Both the position numbers and the translations under genes were made by a program. Positions 43,222 through 51,786 of a stretch of 64,000 nt of DNA are shown here, piece after piece. Within the stretch, counting starts at the first letter, position 1; each line of letters begins with the position of its first letter. The stretch comes from Sphingomonadaceae bacterium 3R27C6 (GTDB taxonomy: Bacteria; Pseudomonadota; Alphaproteobacteria; Sphingomonadales; Sphingomonadaceae): NCBI GenBank assembly GCA_005503215.1, contig SCNS01000004.1, positions 1 through 64,000 of the forward strand. Reading direction: 5' to 3'. The notes under the pieces are model-generated. The model searched no databases. It saw nothing but the letters and a program-made list of their open reading frames with translations, and was not told the origin of the DNA.

Positions 43222-43398
43222 CGAGGTTCTCCGCGCCCGTTGCACGGCGTGGAGCTAAGACGGGAAGCCGGTGCAAAACCGGCGCTGCCCCCGCAACTGT
43301 AAGCGGTGAGCGGCGGTCGATACGTGTCACTGGTCCGGCAAGGGACCGGGAAGGCCAGACCGCCGCGTCGATCCGTGAGCCAGGAGACCTGCCTCGTC
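43222..43398 (+). ncRNA. Cobalamin riboswitch
   Basis: The region contains the classic B12-element core: gccggtgcaaaaccggcgct (43267-43286), then gcccccgcaactgtaagcgg (43286-43305). The arm with gggaaggccagac (43348-43360) and the closing gagccaggagacctgcc (43377-43393) follow. It lies directly downstream of the promoter and 131 bases before metE. It should switch off the B12-independent methionine synthase when cobalamin is present. Confidence 0.95.
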
Positions 43399-43528
43399 AG
43401 ATACGTCCTCCGGCGGGGTGTCCGGTCAGGCCGCATGCATGGCTGCGCCCGACCCTTGCTTTGCGGGCGCACAGTCCCGTGCGTACGCGTCTGCCCGGCG
43501 CCTTGCCCCTTGCAAGGTGTTTGAAGAA

Positions 43529-45829
43529 ATGACTGTCAGCGTCGCCACCCTCGGCTTCCCCCGCATCGGCCTTCGCCGCGAGCTCAAATTCGCGCTCGAA
43601 AGCTATTGGGCGGGCAAATCGACCCTCGCCGAACTGCAGACCGCCGCATCGGGCCTCCGCGTCGCCAACTGGGCGCGGCAAAAGGCCCTCGGCGCCGACA
43701 TCCTGCCCTCGAACGACTTTTCGCTCTACGACCATGTCCTCGACACCAGCGCGCTGATCGGCGCGATCCCGCCGCGCTATGACTGGAGCGGCGACACCGT
43801 CGATCCCGACCTCTATTTCGCCATGGCGCGCGGTGCCCAGGGACCATCGGCTTGCGGGCACAACCATGACACCACCGCGCAGGAAATGACCAAATGGTTC
43901 GACACCAACTATCATTTCATGGTCCCCGAACTCACCGCGGGGCAGACCTTCCGGATCGCCTCGACCAAGATCTTCGACGAATTTGAGGAAGCGAAAGCGG
44001 TGGGTTACCCGACGCGTCCCGTCCTCCTCGGCCCCGTCTCCTACCTGATGCTCGCCAAGGGCAAGGCGGTCGAACCCCTCGCGCTGCTGCCACAGCTCCT
44101 CGACACCTATGCCGACATCCTCGCCCGCTTGGCCAAGGCCGGCGCCGAATGGGTGCAGATCGACGAACCCTGCCTCGTCCTCGACCTCAGCGCCGAACAG
44201 CGGACCGCGTTCGAGCGCACCTACGCCCGCCTCGCCACGCGCGGGCCCAAGCTGATGCTCACCACCTACTTTGGCGGCCTCGGCGACAATCTCGATCTCG
44301 TCGCCGACCTCCCGGTCCACGGCCTCCATCTCGACCTCGTCCGCGCCCCCGACCAGCTTGCACCCGTGCTCGCGAAGCTCCAGCCGCACGTCCTGCTCTC
44401 GCTCGGCGTTATCGACGGCCGCAACATCTGGCGCGCCAACCTCCCCGACCTCTACTGGCGCCTCAAGGAACTGGCGGGCAAACGCGACCTCATCCTCGCC
44501 CCGTCCTGCTCACTCCTCCACACCCCCGTCGACCTCGCGCTCGAAACCTCGCTCGACCCCGAAATCGCCCAATGGCTGGGCTTCGCGGTGCAAAAGATCG
44601 AGGAACTTGCCACGCTCGCCAAGGCGCTCAACGAAGGCGAGGACGCGAGCTTCGCCGCCTTCTCGGCCTCGCGCATCGCCGCGGTCGCACGCCAAACTTC
44701 GCCGAAGATACACAACGCCGCGGTCGCCGCCCGCCTCGCCGCGCTCGACGAAGCCGCAGCCCGCCGCGCTTCGCCCTTCGCCGCACGCCGCGACGCGCAG
44801 AAAAAGCGTCTCGCCCTCCCCGCCTACCCCACCACGACGATCGGCAGCTTCCCGCAGACCCCCGAGGTCCGCAAGGCGCGCGCCGCGCATATCAAGGGCG
44901 AGATCGACGATGCCGCCTACGACCAGTATCTCCGCGTCGAAACGCGCGCCGCGGTCAAATGGCAGGAGGAAATCGGCCTCGACGTCCTCGTTCACGGCGA
45001 GTTCGAGCGCAACGACATGGTGCAATATTTCGGCGAGCAACTCGCCGGCTTCGCCTTCACCCGCGCCGGCTGGGTGCAAAGCTATGGCTCGCGCTGCGTC
45101 CGGCCGCCGATCCTCTACGGCGACGTCTCGCGCCCCGCGGCGATGACCGTTGGCTGGTGGCGCTATGCGCAGGACCAGACCGACCGGCCGATGAAGGGGA
45201 TGCTCACCGGCCCCGTCACCATCCTCAACTGGTCCTTCGTCCGCGACGACCAGCCGCGCGAGACGAGCTGCCGCCAGATCGCGCTCGCGATCCGCGACGA
45301 GGTGCGGGACCTTGAAGCCGCCGGCGCCGCGATCATCCAGATCGACGAAGCCGCGCTGCGCGAGGGCCTCCCCCTCCGCCGCTCCGAGTGGCAGCATTAT
45401 CTCGACTGGGCGGTCGAAAGCTTCCGCATCACGGCGAGCGGTGTCCGCGACGACACGCAGATCCACACGCATATGTGCTATTCGGAGTTCAACGATATCA
45501 TCCGCGCGATCGGCGCGATGGACGCCGACGTCATCTCGATCGAGACCGCGCGGTCGCAGATGGAGCTGCTCGATGCCTTCACCACTTACGCCTATCCGAA
45601 CGAGGTCGGCCCCGGCGTCTATGACATCCACAGCCCGCGCATCCCCGCGGAGCGCGAGATGACCGACCTCCTCACGCTCGCGGGCAAGCATCTGCCGCCG
45701 CAACAGATCTGGGTGAACCCCGACTGCGGGCTCAAGACGCGCAAATGGGACGAGGTTCGCCCGGCGCTGACCGCCATGGTCGCCGCCGCGCAGGCGATGC
45801 GCATCCGGGGCGCCTATAATGCAAACTGA
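43529..45829 (+). CDS. metE: Cobalamin-independent methionine synthase
   Basis: MetE transfers a methyl group from 5-methyltetrahydropteroyltriglutamate to homocysteine. It is 766 aa, normal length, with the duplicated barrel. The N-terminal half begins TVSVATLGFPRIGLRRELKF. The C-terminal half has TTIGSFPQTPEVRKAR, the zinc ligands HTHMCYSEF (His648, Cys650) and PDCGLKTR (Cys733). The start at 43529 gives the family N terminus; the longer frame would run into the riboswitch expression region. It is preceded by a palindromic operator, promoter and B12 riboswitch. The thioesterase gene overlaps its last 11 bases. Confidence 0.97.
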   Translation: MTVSVATLGFPRIGLRRELKFALESYWAGKSTLAELQTAASGLRVANWARQKALGADILPSNDFSLYDHVLDTSALIGAIPPRYDWSGDTVDPDLYFAMARGAQGPSACGHNHDTTAQEMTKWFDTNYHFMVPELTAGQTFRIASTKIFDEFEEAKAVGYPTRPVLLGPVSYLMLAKGKAVEPLALLPQLLDTYADILARLAKAGAEWVQIDEPCLVLDLSAEQRTAFERTYARLATRGPKLMLTTYFGGLGDNLDLVADLPVHGLHLDLVRAPDQLAPVLAKLQPHVLLSLGVIDGRNIWRANLPDLYWRLKELAGKRDLILAPSCSLLHTPVDLALETSLDPEIAQWLGFAVQKIEELATLAKALNEGEDASFAAFSASRIAAVARQTSPKIHNAAVAARLAALDEAAARRASPFAARRDAQKKRLALPAYPTTTIGSFPQTPEVRKARAAHIKGEIDDAAYDQYLRVETRAAVKWQEEIGLDVLVHGEFERNDMVQYFGEQLAGFAFTRAGWVQSYGSRCVRPPILYGDVSRPAAMTVGWWRYAQDQTDRPMKGMLTGPVTILNWSFVRDDQPRETSCRQIALAIRDEVRDLEAAGAAIIQIDEAALREGLPLRRSEWQHYLDWAVESFRITASGVRDDTQIHTHMCYSEFNDIIRAIGAMDADVISIETARSQMELLDAFTTYAYPNEVGPGVYDIHSPRIPAEREMTDLLTLAGKHLPPQQIWVNPDCGLKTRKWDEVRPALTAMVAAAQAMRIRGAYNAN

Positions 45830-46223
45830 GCCGACCATGCCGACCGGCCAACCCGCGGTGCGCGTCACCGCGATGCCCGCCAACGCCAATGTCTATGGCG
45901 ACATTTTCGGCGGCTGGTTGATGGCGCAAATGGACCTCGCGGCGTCGTCGGTGGCCTCGCGCCACGCACGCGGCCGCGCGGTGACGATCTCGGTGGAAGG
46001 CATGTCCTTCCACCGCCCCGTCTTCGTCGGTGACGAGGTCTCGGTGTTCGGCCGGCTGGTAAAGGTCGGCCGTACCTCGATGCACGTCGAGGTCGAAGCC
46101 TGGGCGCGCGATCGTCACGCGGACGAGGATAACAAGGTCACGCAGGCGATCTTCATCTTCGTCGCGGTCGGCCCCGACCGCCGCCCGCGCGCCGTGCGTC
46201 CGCTCGCCGGGGAGATCGCCTAG
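45819..46223 (+). CDS. Acyl-CoA thioesterase (YciA-like hotdog)
   Basis: This 134-aa hotdog-fold protein carries the family motif MPANANVYGDIFGGWLMAQMDLAASSVASRHARGRAVTISVEGMSFHRPVFVGDEVSV (in parts). Asp in YGDIFGGWLM is the expected catalytic position. The substrate range is unknown; YciA-type enzymes hydrolyse many acyl-CoAs. Its start overlaps the end of metE, so the two are likely co-transcribed under B12 control, although no metabolic link is known. A 13-bp GC hairpin follows. Confidence 0.88.
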   Translation: MQTEPTMPTGQPAVRVTAMPANANVYGDIFGGWLMAQMDLAASSVASRHARGRAVTISVEGMSFHRPVFVGDEVSVFGRLVKVGRTSMHVEVEAWARDRHADEDNKVTQAIFIFVAVGPDRRPRAVRPLAGEIA

Positions 46224-46229
46224 ACTAAA

Positions 46230-46260
46230 GCGCCGCCGGGGAGCCATTCCCCGGCGGCGC
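46230..46260 (+). terminator. Strong hairpin after the thioesterase gene
   Basis: A 13-bp perfect stem (gcgccgccgggga/tccccggcggcgc, 5-base loop) ends 37 bases past the stop. No T-tract follows, so it is a probable but unproven terminator. Confidence 0.55.
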
Positions 46261-46374
46261 CTTACAATGTCCCCGCGGCGCCCCCATATAAGCGTTATCG
46301 CGGCAAGCGTTCTTCGTAGGCCGCCGCGACTGAGAGACTTGCGCGCTCCCGCTTACAAGGAGGAGCCGCGCGCC

Positions 46375-46686
46375 ATGAATTCCGAAACGAGTCCCGCCGA
46401 CCCGACTATCACCGACGAGACCGCGGCCCCCGCCAAGACGCGATCGAACAGCTTCTTCCGCCCAAGGCGTACTGCGCTGCCCCGCGACGACGCGCGGCGA
46501 CAGGGCGATATCAGCCAGCTTGCCTTTCTGACGATGGGCGGGCGCGATCCCGCAATCGCCTTCCTCAACACCGAAAACGCCGAACTCGGCGGCCGCCCGC
46601 TCGCCGTCGCGACCGCCAGCGACACCGGCTATGAACAGGTCGCCACCGCGATCCGCGCCTGGGCGCGCGATCCGGGCTTCGAATGA
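46375..46686 (+). CDS. ParS/Xre antitoxin-like (DUF2384) protein, orphan
   Basis: This 103-aa protein has a C-terminal MbcA/ParS/Xre toxin-binding domain (LTMGGRDPAIAFLNTENAELGGRPLAVATASDTGYEQVATAI, in parts, about residues 54-98). The N-terminal half is basic and disordered, without an obvious HTH. DUF2384 antitoxins normally pair with RES-domain toxins, and no RES gene is present. The start at 46375 follows caaggaggagcc. Its stop overlaps the next small gene (ATGA). Confidence 0.75.
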   Translation: MNSETSPADPTITDETAAPAKTRSNSFFRPRRTALPRDDARRQGDISQLAFLTMGGRDPAIAFLNTENAELGGRPLAVATASDTGYEQVATAIRAWARDPGFE

Positions 46687-46916
46687 GCCGCGCGATGAAC
46701 CTGACGCTCCCCGAAGCCGAGGTGAAGCGAATCTGCCTGTCGCAGGGCGTCAGCATCAGCGCGATCGAGCCGCTGCAATCGGGCGGCACCCGCCTCGTCT
46801 GCACCACGCCCGCCGGCGCCGAGGAAATGCGCCTGTGCTTCCGCAGTCACATCATCGACGGCGCGGTCACCCGCCATCGCTTCTACCGCCCGCCAGGCGC
46901 GCAAGGGGGATATTAG
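46683..46916 (+). CDS. Small hypothetical protein coupled to the ParS-like gene
   Basis: This 77-aa protein is translated from an ATGA overlap with the ParS/Xre-like gene. It includes EAEVKRICLSQGVSISAIEPLQSGGTRLVCTTPAGAEEMRLCF (in parts) and ends GAQGGY. No domain is recognised and it is not RES-like. Its tail overlaps the convergent PEP-CTERM gene by 4 bases. Confidence 0.7.
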   Translation: MSRAMNLTLPEAEVKRICLSQGVSISAIEPLQSGGTRLVCTTPAGAEEMRLCFRSHIIDGAVTRHRFYRPPGAQGGY

Positions 46917-47974
46917 CCCCGGCGCCGACGACGCAGCATCAGCCCCGCAACCCCCAGCCCGAACAGGCCGACCATTCCCGGCTCGGGGATCGGCGTTGCG
47001 CCTCCGCCGGTCGAGCTGTCGCCTCCGCTTGAGCTGCTGCCCGACGGCGAGGTCGCATAACCGCCCTTGAACGTGCCGATATGCATCTCGCCATTCTGCT
47101 TGAGGTTGCCGAACACCGCCGACCCCTGGATGTAATTGCGCGTTTCGGCATCGGCGAGCGGCGCGAGCACCGATCCGCCCCACGCGGTGGTCAGCTTGAG
47201 AGCCTCGGCCTCGGGAAAATTCCAGATCACCCGTTCACCCAGATTGTTGGTGCCGCCGAGGAAATTGTCGTTGAGGTTGATCGACCGGCCGCTGACGTTG
47301 ACGATCGCGGTGTCGGCGCCGTTCAGGTTGAACTGGATCTCGCCGATCTTGTCGAGGTCGGCCGCGGTGATGTTGAACACGGCCAGCCCTTGCGCATTCG
47401 GCTGCGCGGTAAAGGTGCCGCGATTGCCCTGCACCGTCAGCTGGCTGTTCGATTTGAGCGTGCCCATCTCGAATGACAGGCTGCCCATGCTGCTCTTCAG
47501 TTCGGCCTTGTTCTGCTGCAGCCCCAGCCCGAATGCCGGGTTGCTCGCGTCGAGGTTCGAAATGACGGTGTTCTGGTTGACGTTGGTGTTGCTGATCGTC
47601 CCGCCGACCTTCACCGTCTGGTTCGGACCATTGAGGTTGAAGCCGCTCGACACATTGCCGCCGATCACCGCGCCCGACCCGTTGTTGAGATTCTTGTGAC
47701 TGCCCGTGACATTGCCGACGACGGTCAGCCCCGGCTGCCCGTTCGGCGAGGTGGTCGCGCGGATGCCATAGTTCGATGAATTGCCGCTGAGATTGCCGCC
47801 GACGAAAGTCCGCCCCTCGACCTCGGACGAGGATTCGAGGTTGCCGAGCACGACGAGGTTCCACTCGCGCAGCGCGTCGATCCCGGTGATCGCCTTGCTT
47901 TGCGCAAGAGTGGGCGGCGTCAACACAATCGCTACGATCGCGGCGGGGAGCAGGGTGCGGATCGGAAGGGCCAC
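46913..47974 (-). CDS. Choice-of-anchor A family protein with PEP-CTERM signal
   Basis: This 353-aa exported protein has a signal peptide (MALPIRTLLPAAIVAIVLTPPTLAQ, in parts) and a choice-of-anchor A domain (ALREWNLVVLGNLESSSEVEGRTFVGGNLSG, in parts, then beta-helix-like repeats). A Gly/Ser linker and the C-terminal sorting signal PIPEPGMVGLFGLGVAGLMLRRRRRG (in parts) follow. The PEP motif, hydrophobic helix and Arg tail are complete, so it should be processed by an exosortase encoded elsewhere. It is a surface or exopolysaccharide-associated protein. Confidence 0.93.
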   Translation of the reverse strand: MALPIRTLLPAAIVAIVLTPPTLAQSKAITGIDALREWNLVVLGNLESSSEVEGRTFVGGNLSGNSSNYGIRATTSPNGQPGLTVVGNVTGSHKNLNNGSGAVIGGNVSSGFNLNGPNQTVKVGGTISNTNVNQNTVISNLDASNPAFGLGLQQNKAELKSSMGSLSFEMGTLKSNSQLTVQGNRGTFTAQPNAQGLAVFNITAADLDKIGEIQFNLNGADTAIVNVSGRSINLNDNFLGGTNNLGERVIWNFPEAEALKLTTAWGGSVLAPLADAETRNYIQGSAVFGNLKQNGEMHIGTFKGGYATSPSGSSSSGGDSSTGGGATPIPEPGMVGLFGLGVAGLMLRRRRRG

Positions 47975-48127
47975 GCGTATATCGTCCAGTTTTCAATGAG
48001 AAGGCGCGGGCGCCCATAGGGCGTTCGTCGTCGGCTTTACACCGAAGTGCGACGGACCGTTGTCCCGTTCCAGTACAGCAGCGCGATACTGTCGCGCTGC
48101 CGTGCCAAAATCGCGGCGGATGCGGCC

Positions 48128-48799
48128 TTAACCGACGGAGAGAAAGCCGGTCACGGTCAAACGCCCCGCGCCAGGTTCGGGCGGCAGCGCATTATCGGCC
48201 GAAATCGCGCCGCTATGGAGGTTCCAGCTGCGATAGAGCAGCGCACGATTATAGCGCGCCGGCTCGGTGCGGATGCATTCGAACAGCGGTGTATCTCCCA
48301 GCACATATTCGGGCGGCGGCACCCCGCCGTGACGCATTTCGATGTCGAGGTGCCGAAAGAACAGGTCGCGCCGCGTTTCATCGACCGTTTCGAATCCCGT
48401 CGAGCGGTGGCGGAAGAAGGCGGTGCCATCGCCGTCTCCGAGCGAAAGATAGTGGACAAGCGCGATGCGATCCTCGGTGAAGGCGTCGATATGCGGCAGA
48501 CGCTGCGCGATGGTCAGTTCGCCCGCCGGCGTCGAGACGATCGAAAAGCTCGCATCGACCACGGTGACCGGCCCGGTCCGCCCGAATGCTTTAGCGGCGG
48601 CGGCCGCAATGACCGGGAGCTGCGTCGCGAGATAGGCGGCGGGTAACGCCGCCCGCACCCCCGGAAAATGGTTGAGCGCCGGGCTAAAATCGGCAGCCTG
48701 TGCGAAACTCCGCAAGTCATCGGGATCGGGCGCGAAATCATCGAGGATGACGAGCGGCTGTGCCTCGGTCCCGATCGTCTCGATACGAACCGACGTCAT
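48128..48799 (-). CDS. DUF6445-family protein (possible 2OG-Fe(II) oxygenase-like)
   Basis: This 223-aa protein has LVILDDFAPDPDDLRSFA near the N terminus and HYLSLGDGDGTAFFRHRSTGFE in the middle, as in DUF6445. The fold resembles the 2-oxoglutarate/iron oxygenases but iron ligands are not certain. The start at 48799 overlaps the stop of the ECF sigma gene (ATGA), so the two are translationally coupled. Its position behind an ECF42 sigma factor is unusual. Confidence 0.75.
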   Translation of the reverse strand: MTSVRIETIGTEAQPLVILDDFAPDPDDLRSFAQAADFSPALNHFPGVRAALPAAYLATQLPVIAAAAAKAFGRTGPVTVVDASFSIVSTPAGELTIAQRLPHIDAFTEDRIALVHYLSLGDGDGTAFFRHRSTGFETVDETRRDLFFRHLDIEMRHGGVPPPEYVLGDTPLFECIRTEPARYNRALLYRSWNLHSGAISADNALPPEPGAGRLTVTGFLSVG

Positions 48800-50070
48800 T
48801 CGGTGCATGCTGCGGCGCGCGCCAGCAGAAAGTCGCGCTCGCGCTCGTTACGCGACAGCGCCGCCGCCGCCTCGAACTGTGCCCGTGCTTCGCCCGGCCG
48901 CCCGGCGCGAAACAGGAAGTCGCCGCGCGCGGCAGGAAGCGGCGCATAATTGCGCAGCGCCGCCGCATCGGCGATCGCGTCGACCAGCCGCAATCCGGCC
49001 TCCGGGCCGAACGCCATGCTATGCGCGACTGCCCGATTGAGCTCGACCACTGGCGACGGCATCACCTGCGCCAGCCGGTCGTAGAGGCCGGCAATGCGCT
49101 GCCAGTCGGTTGCTTCCGCCGAACGCGCCCGGGCATGGCACGCCGCAAGCGCCGCCTGCAATACATAGGGTCCGCCCGCTCCACCCAGTTCCTCGGCCCG
49201 ATCGAGCGCATTCAATCCGCGGCGGATGAGCAGCTGGTCCCACCGTGCCCGGTTCTGTTCGGTCAGTGGCACGAACCGCCCATCGGGTCCCGCCCGCGCC
49301 GTCAGCCGCGACGCCTGAATTTCCATCAGTGCGAGCAAGCCCAGCACCTCGGGCTGTTCGGGCATCAACCCGGCCAAAATGCGCCCTAGTCGCTGCGCCT
49401 CACCGCACAGCGGCGGACGGACGAGAGAAGCCCCCATGGTGGCCGCATAGCCTTCGTTGAAGATCAAATAGACGACCTCGAGCACCGACCCCAACCGCGC
49501 CTGAAGCTCGGCCCCGCGCGGCACCTCGAAAGCGACTCCCGCCTTGGCGATCGCCTTTTTGGCGCGCGTGATACGCGCTGCGATGGCGGCTTCGTTCGAC
49601 AAGAAAGCCCGGGCGATCTCCTCGACCGTCAACCCGCCAACCAGCCGCAGCGTCAACGCGGCGCGCGCCTCGGGCGAAATCACGGGATGACAGGCGGCGA
49701 AGATCAACCCGAGCAGTTCGTCGCCGAGCGGATCGTCGAGCGCCGCCTCGACGGCCTCCGCGCTCATATCGCGCTCCTCATCGAGTTCACGGGCGATTTC
49801 GGCATGTTTCCGCTCCCGCATCGCATGGTGCCGCACCCCGTCGATCACCCGCCGTTTCGCCGCCGCGGTCAGCCAGGCGCCCGGATTATCGGGCACTCCC
49901 GACTTCGGCCATTCGGTCAGCGCGATCAGCAGCGCCTCCTGCGCCAGTTCCTCGGCCCGGTCGACATCGCGCGTCAGGCGGGCGAACCCGGCGATCAACC
50001 GCGCGCGCTCGATCCGGAACACCGCTTCGATCGCCCTGTTGGTCTGCTCTTGGGTTTCGTCGGCTGCCAT
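48796..50070 (-). CDS. ECF42-type sigma factor with DUF6596 C-terminal extension
   Basis: This 424-aa protein has sigma region 2 (FRIERARLIAGFARLTRDVDRAEELAQEALLIALTEW, in parts) and region 4 (LTLRLVGGLTVEEIARAFLSNEAAIAARITRAKKAI, in parts). The long DUF6596/TPR-like extension specific to ECF42 runs to the C terminus (LEVVYLIFNEGYAAT). ECF42 sigma factors are encoded beside a DGPF (YciI-like) protein, as here. The start at 50070 has a gagaagg ribosome site; in-frame starts up to 50121 (GTG) also exist. Confidence 0.9.
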   Translation of the reverse strand: MAADETQEQTNRAIEAVFRIERARLIAGFARLTRDVDRAEELAQEALLIALTEWPKSGVPDNPGAWLTAAAKRRVIDGVRHHAMRERKHAEIARELDEERDMSAEAVEAALDDPLGDELLGLIFAACHPVISPEARAALTLRLVGGLTVEEIARAFLSNEAAIAARITRAKKAIAKAGVAFEVPRGAELQARLGSVLEVVYLIFNEGYAATMGASLVRPPLCGEAQRLGRILAGLMPEQPEVLGLLALMEIQASRLTARAGPDGRFVPLTEQNRARWDQLLIRRGLNALDRAEELGGAGGPYVLQAALAACHARARSAEATDWQRIAGLYDRLAQVMPSPVVELNRAVAHSMAFGPEAGLRLVDAIADAAALRNYAPLPAARGDFLFRAGRPGEARAQFEAAAALSRNERERDFLLARAAACTE

Positions 50071-50124
50071 GCCCGCCTTCTCGGCCAACACGGCCGGGGA
50101 GGCAAGCATGGCGGCCCGCACGAC

Positions 50125-50556
50125 TTAATCGCCGCCCAGCTTTTCGCGGAGACGCTGTTCGCGCTCTGCAATCTCGGGCGTCATCGCGTCACCGAAATCC
50201 TCCATTTCATAAAAGGGGCGGATTTCGAGTTCGCTCGGCCCGGGCATCGGGTTCGGGCAGCGCTTCGCCCACGCGACCGCCTCGTCCATATCCTTGACCT
50301 CCCAGACCCAATAGCCCGCGACAAGTTCGCGGGTCTCGGCAAAGGGTCCGTCGATCACCGTGCGGCTCGCACCGTCGAACGCGATGCGCTTGCCGGCCGA
50401 CGAAGGTTTCAGCCCATCGCCGTCGACCATCACGCCGGCGTTCACCAGCTCCTCGTTGAACTTGCCCATCGCCTCGAACATTTCGGTCATGTCCTCGGTC
50501 GGCGGCAGGCCCTTTTCGCTGTCCTCGGTCGCTTTGACAAAGACCATTACACGCAT
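50125..50556 (-). CDS. DGPF/YciI-family protein, ECF42 partner
   Basis: This 143-aa protein has the YciI/DGPF fold, with VMVFVKATEDSEKGLPPTEDMTEMFEAM and the RTVIDGPFAETRELVAGYWVWEV block containing the DGPF signature. Such proteins are the constant neighbours and targets of ECF42 sigma factors. Their biochemical role is unknown. The ribosome site aaggagatg lies 5 bases before the start. It is first gene of the YciI-sigma-DUF6445 operon. Confidence 0.92.
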   Translation of the reverse strand: MRVMVFVKATEDSEKGLPPTEDMTEMFEAMGKFNEELVNAGVMVDGDGLKPSSAGKRIAFDGASRTVIDGPFAETRELVAGYWVWEVKDMDEAVAWAKRCPNPMPGPSELEIRPFYEMEDFGDAMTPEIAEREQRLREKLGGD

Positions 50557-50644
50557 CGTCCATCTCCTTTTCATCGGGCCAACAGCGGCTCCTGCCAACA
50601 CGACGAACGAGCCGTCGCCAAATCGACACGAGCGCGAAAAAAAA

Positions 50645-51658
50645 TCAGGCGACCTCCGCCAACGACTGCGGCGTCGAAAAACGCTGCCGATATTCGTGCG
50701 GCGACAGGCCGATCAGGCGGTGGAACAATTTGCGGAACGCCGCCGCATCCTCGTAGCCCACGCTCCACGCAATCTGGTCGACCGTCCGTTTCGTGAACTC
50801 CAGCAGTTCGCGCGCCTTGCCGACGCGCAGATGCTGGACATATTCGACCGGCGTCATTCCGGTTGCCGCCTTGAAGCGGCGCTGGAAGGTGCGCTCCTCC
50901 ATCCCCGCCTCGCCCGCCATCTCCGCCACCGCGACCGGTCCGGCGCCCCGCGCCTGCAGCCAGTGCTGCACCTTCAGGATCGCCTCATCGCCGTGCGTCA
51001 GCTTCGGCGCAAAGCTCGCATAATGTTTCTGCTCGCGCCCCGACGGATCGATCAGCAGGAAGCGCGCTGTCTCCATCATCACCGTCGGCCCCAGCAGCCG
51101 TTCGACTATCCGCAGCCCGAGATCGGTCCACGCCATCAGCCCGCCCGCGGTGACGATGTCGCCATCGTCGATCACCATCCGGTCGGCCTCCATCCGCACG
51201 TCGGGAAAGCGGCTGCGGAACTCCTCGGCGAAGAACCAGTGCGTCGTCGCCGGCCGCCCCGCGAGCAACCCCGTCGCCGCCAGCGCAAACGCTCCGCCGC
51301 AGTTCGACGCGAGCACCGTGCCCTGCGCATGCCGGTCGAGTAGCCAGCGCGCATAGGGCTCGACCTCGCCCGGTTCGAGCAGCTTATGCAGACTGCCCGG
51401 CGCGATCAGCACCGTGGGCGAATTGGCGGCCGCCTCGTCCGGGTGGCTGTCGTACGAGCGCACGAAGCCTCCCGCTTCCTGCAGCCGCCAATGGCTGACG
51501 CGGATCGGGCTGCGGCCATGATCCACCGCAAAGCGCCCCGCGACGTCGAACAGGTCGGTGATCCCGTGGACCATGCCCATCTGGCAATCGGGATAGGTCA
51601 TCATCCCGACCTCGATCAGCGGCACGGTCATCGCGTCGGGCACCTTCAGCTTCGGCAT
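50645..51658 (-). CDS. GlxA-family transcriptional regulator (DJ-1/PfpI-like plus AraC HTH)
   Basis: This 337-aa protein has an N-terminal DJ-1/PfpI-like domain (LIEVGMMTYPDCQMGMVHGITDLFDVA, with the nucleophile-position Cys in LASNCGGAFALAATGLL). A C-terminal AraC-type double HTH follows (VAEMAGEAGMEERTFQRRFKAATGMTPVEYVQHLRV, then VDQIAWSVGYEDAAAFRKLFHRLIGLSP, in parts). The start at 51658 follows aaaggagc. It is divergent from the alpha/beta hydrolase gene, which it may control. Confidence 0.92.
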   Translation of the reverse strand: MPKLKVPDAMTVPLIEVGMMTYPDCQMGMVHGITDLFDVAGRFAVDHGRSPIRVSHWRLQEAGGFVRSYDSHPDEAAANSPTVLIAPGSLHKLLEPGEVEPYARWLLDRHAQGTVLASNCGGAFALAATGLLAGRPATTHWFFAEEFRSRFPDVRMEADRMVIDDGDIVTAGGLMAWTDLGLRIVERLLGPTVMMETARFLLIDPSGREQKHYASFAPKLTHGDEAILKVQHWLQARGAGPVAVAEMAGEAGMEERTFQRRFKAATGMTPVEYVQHLRVGKARELLEFTKRTVDQIAWSVGYEDAAAFRKLFHRLIGLSPHEYRQRFSTPQSLAEVA

Positions 51659-51786
51659 ATCGGCTCCTTTGTCGGAATCGACCCGCATAATGTCGTATCC
51701 GCCAATCCCGCGCAAGCGCCGCCCGGCCTATCTCCAGATCACCGGGACGGACACCCCGCCCTTCTCGAAACGAAAGGAACCATATC

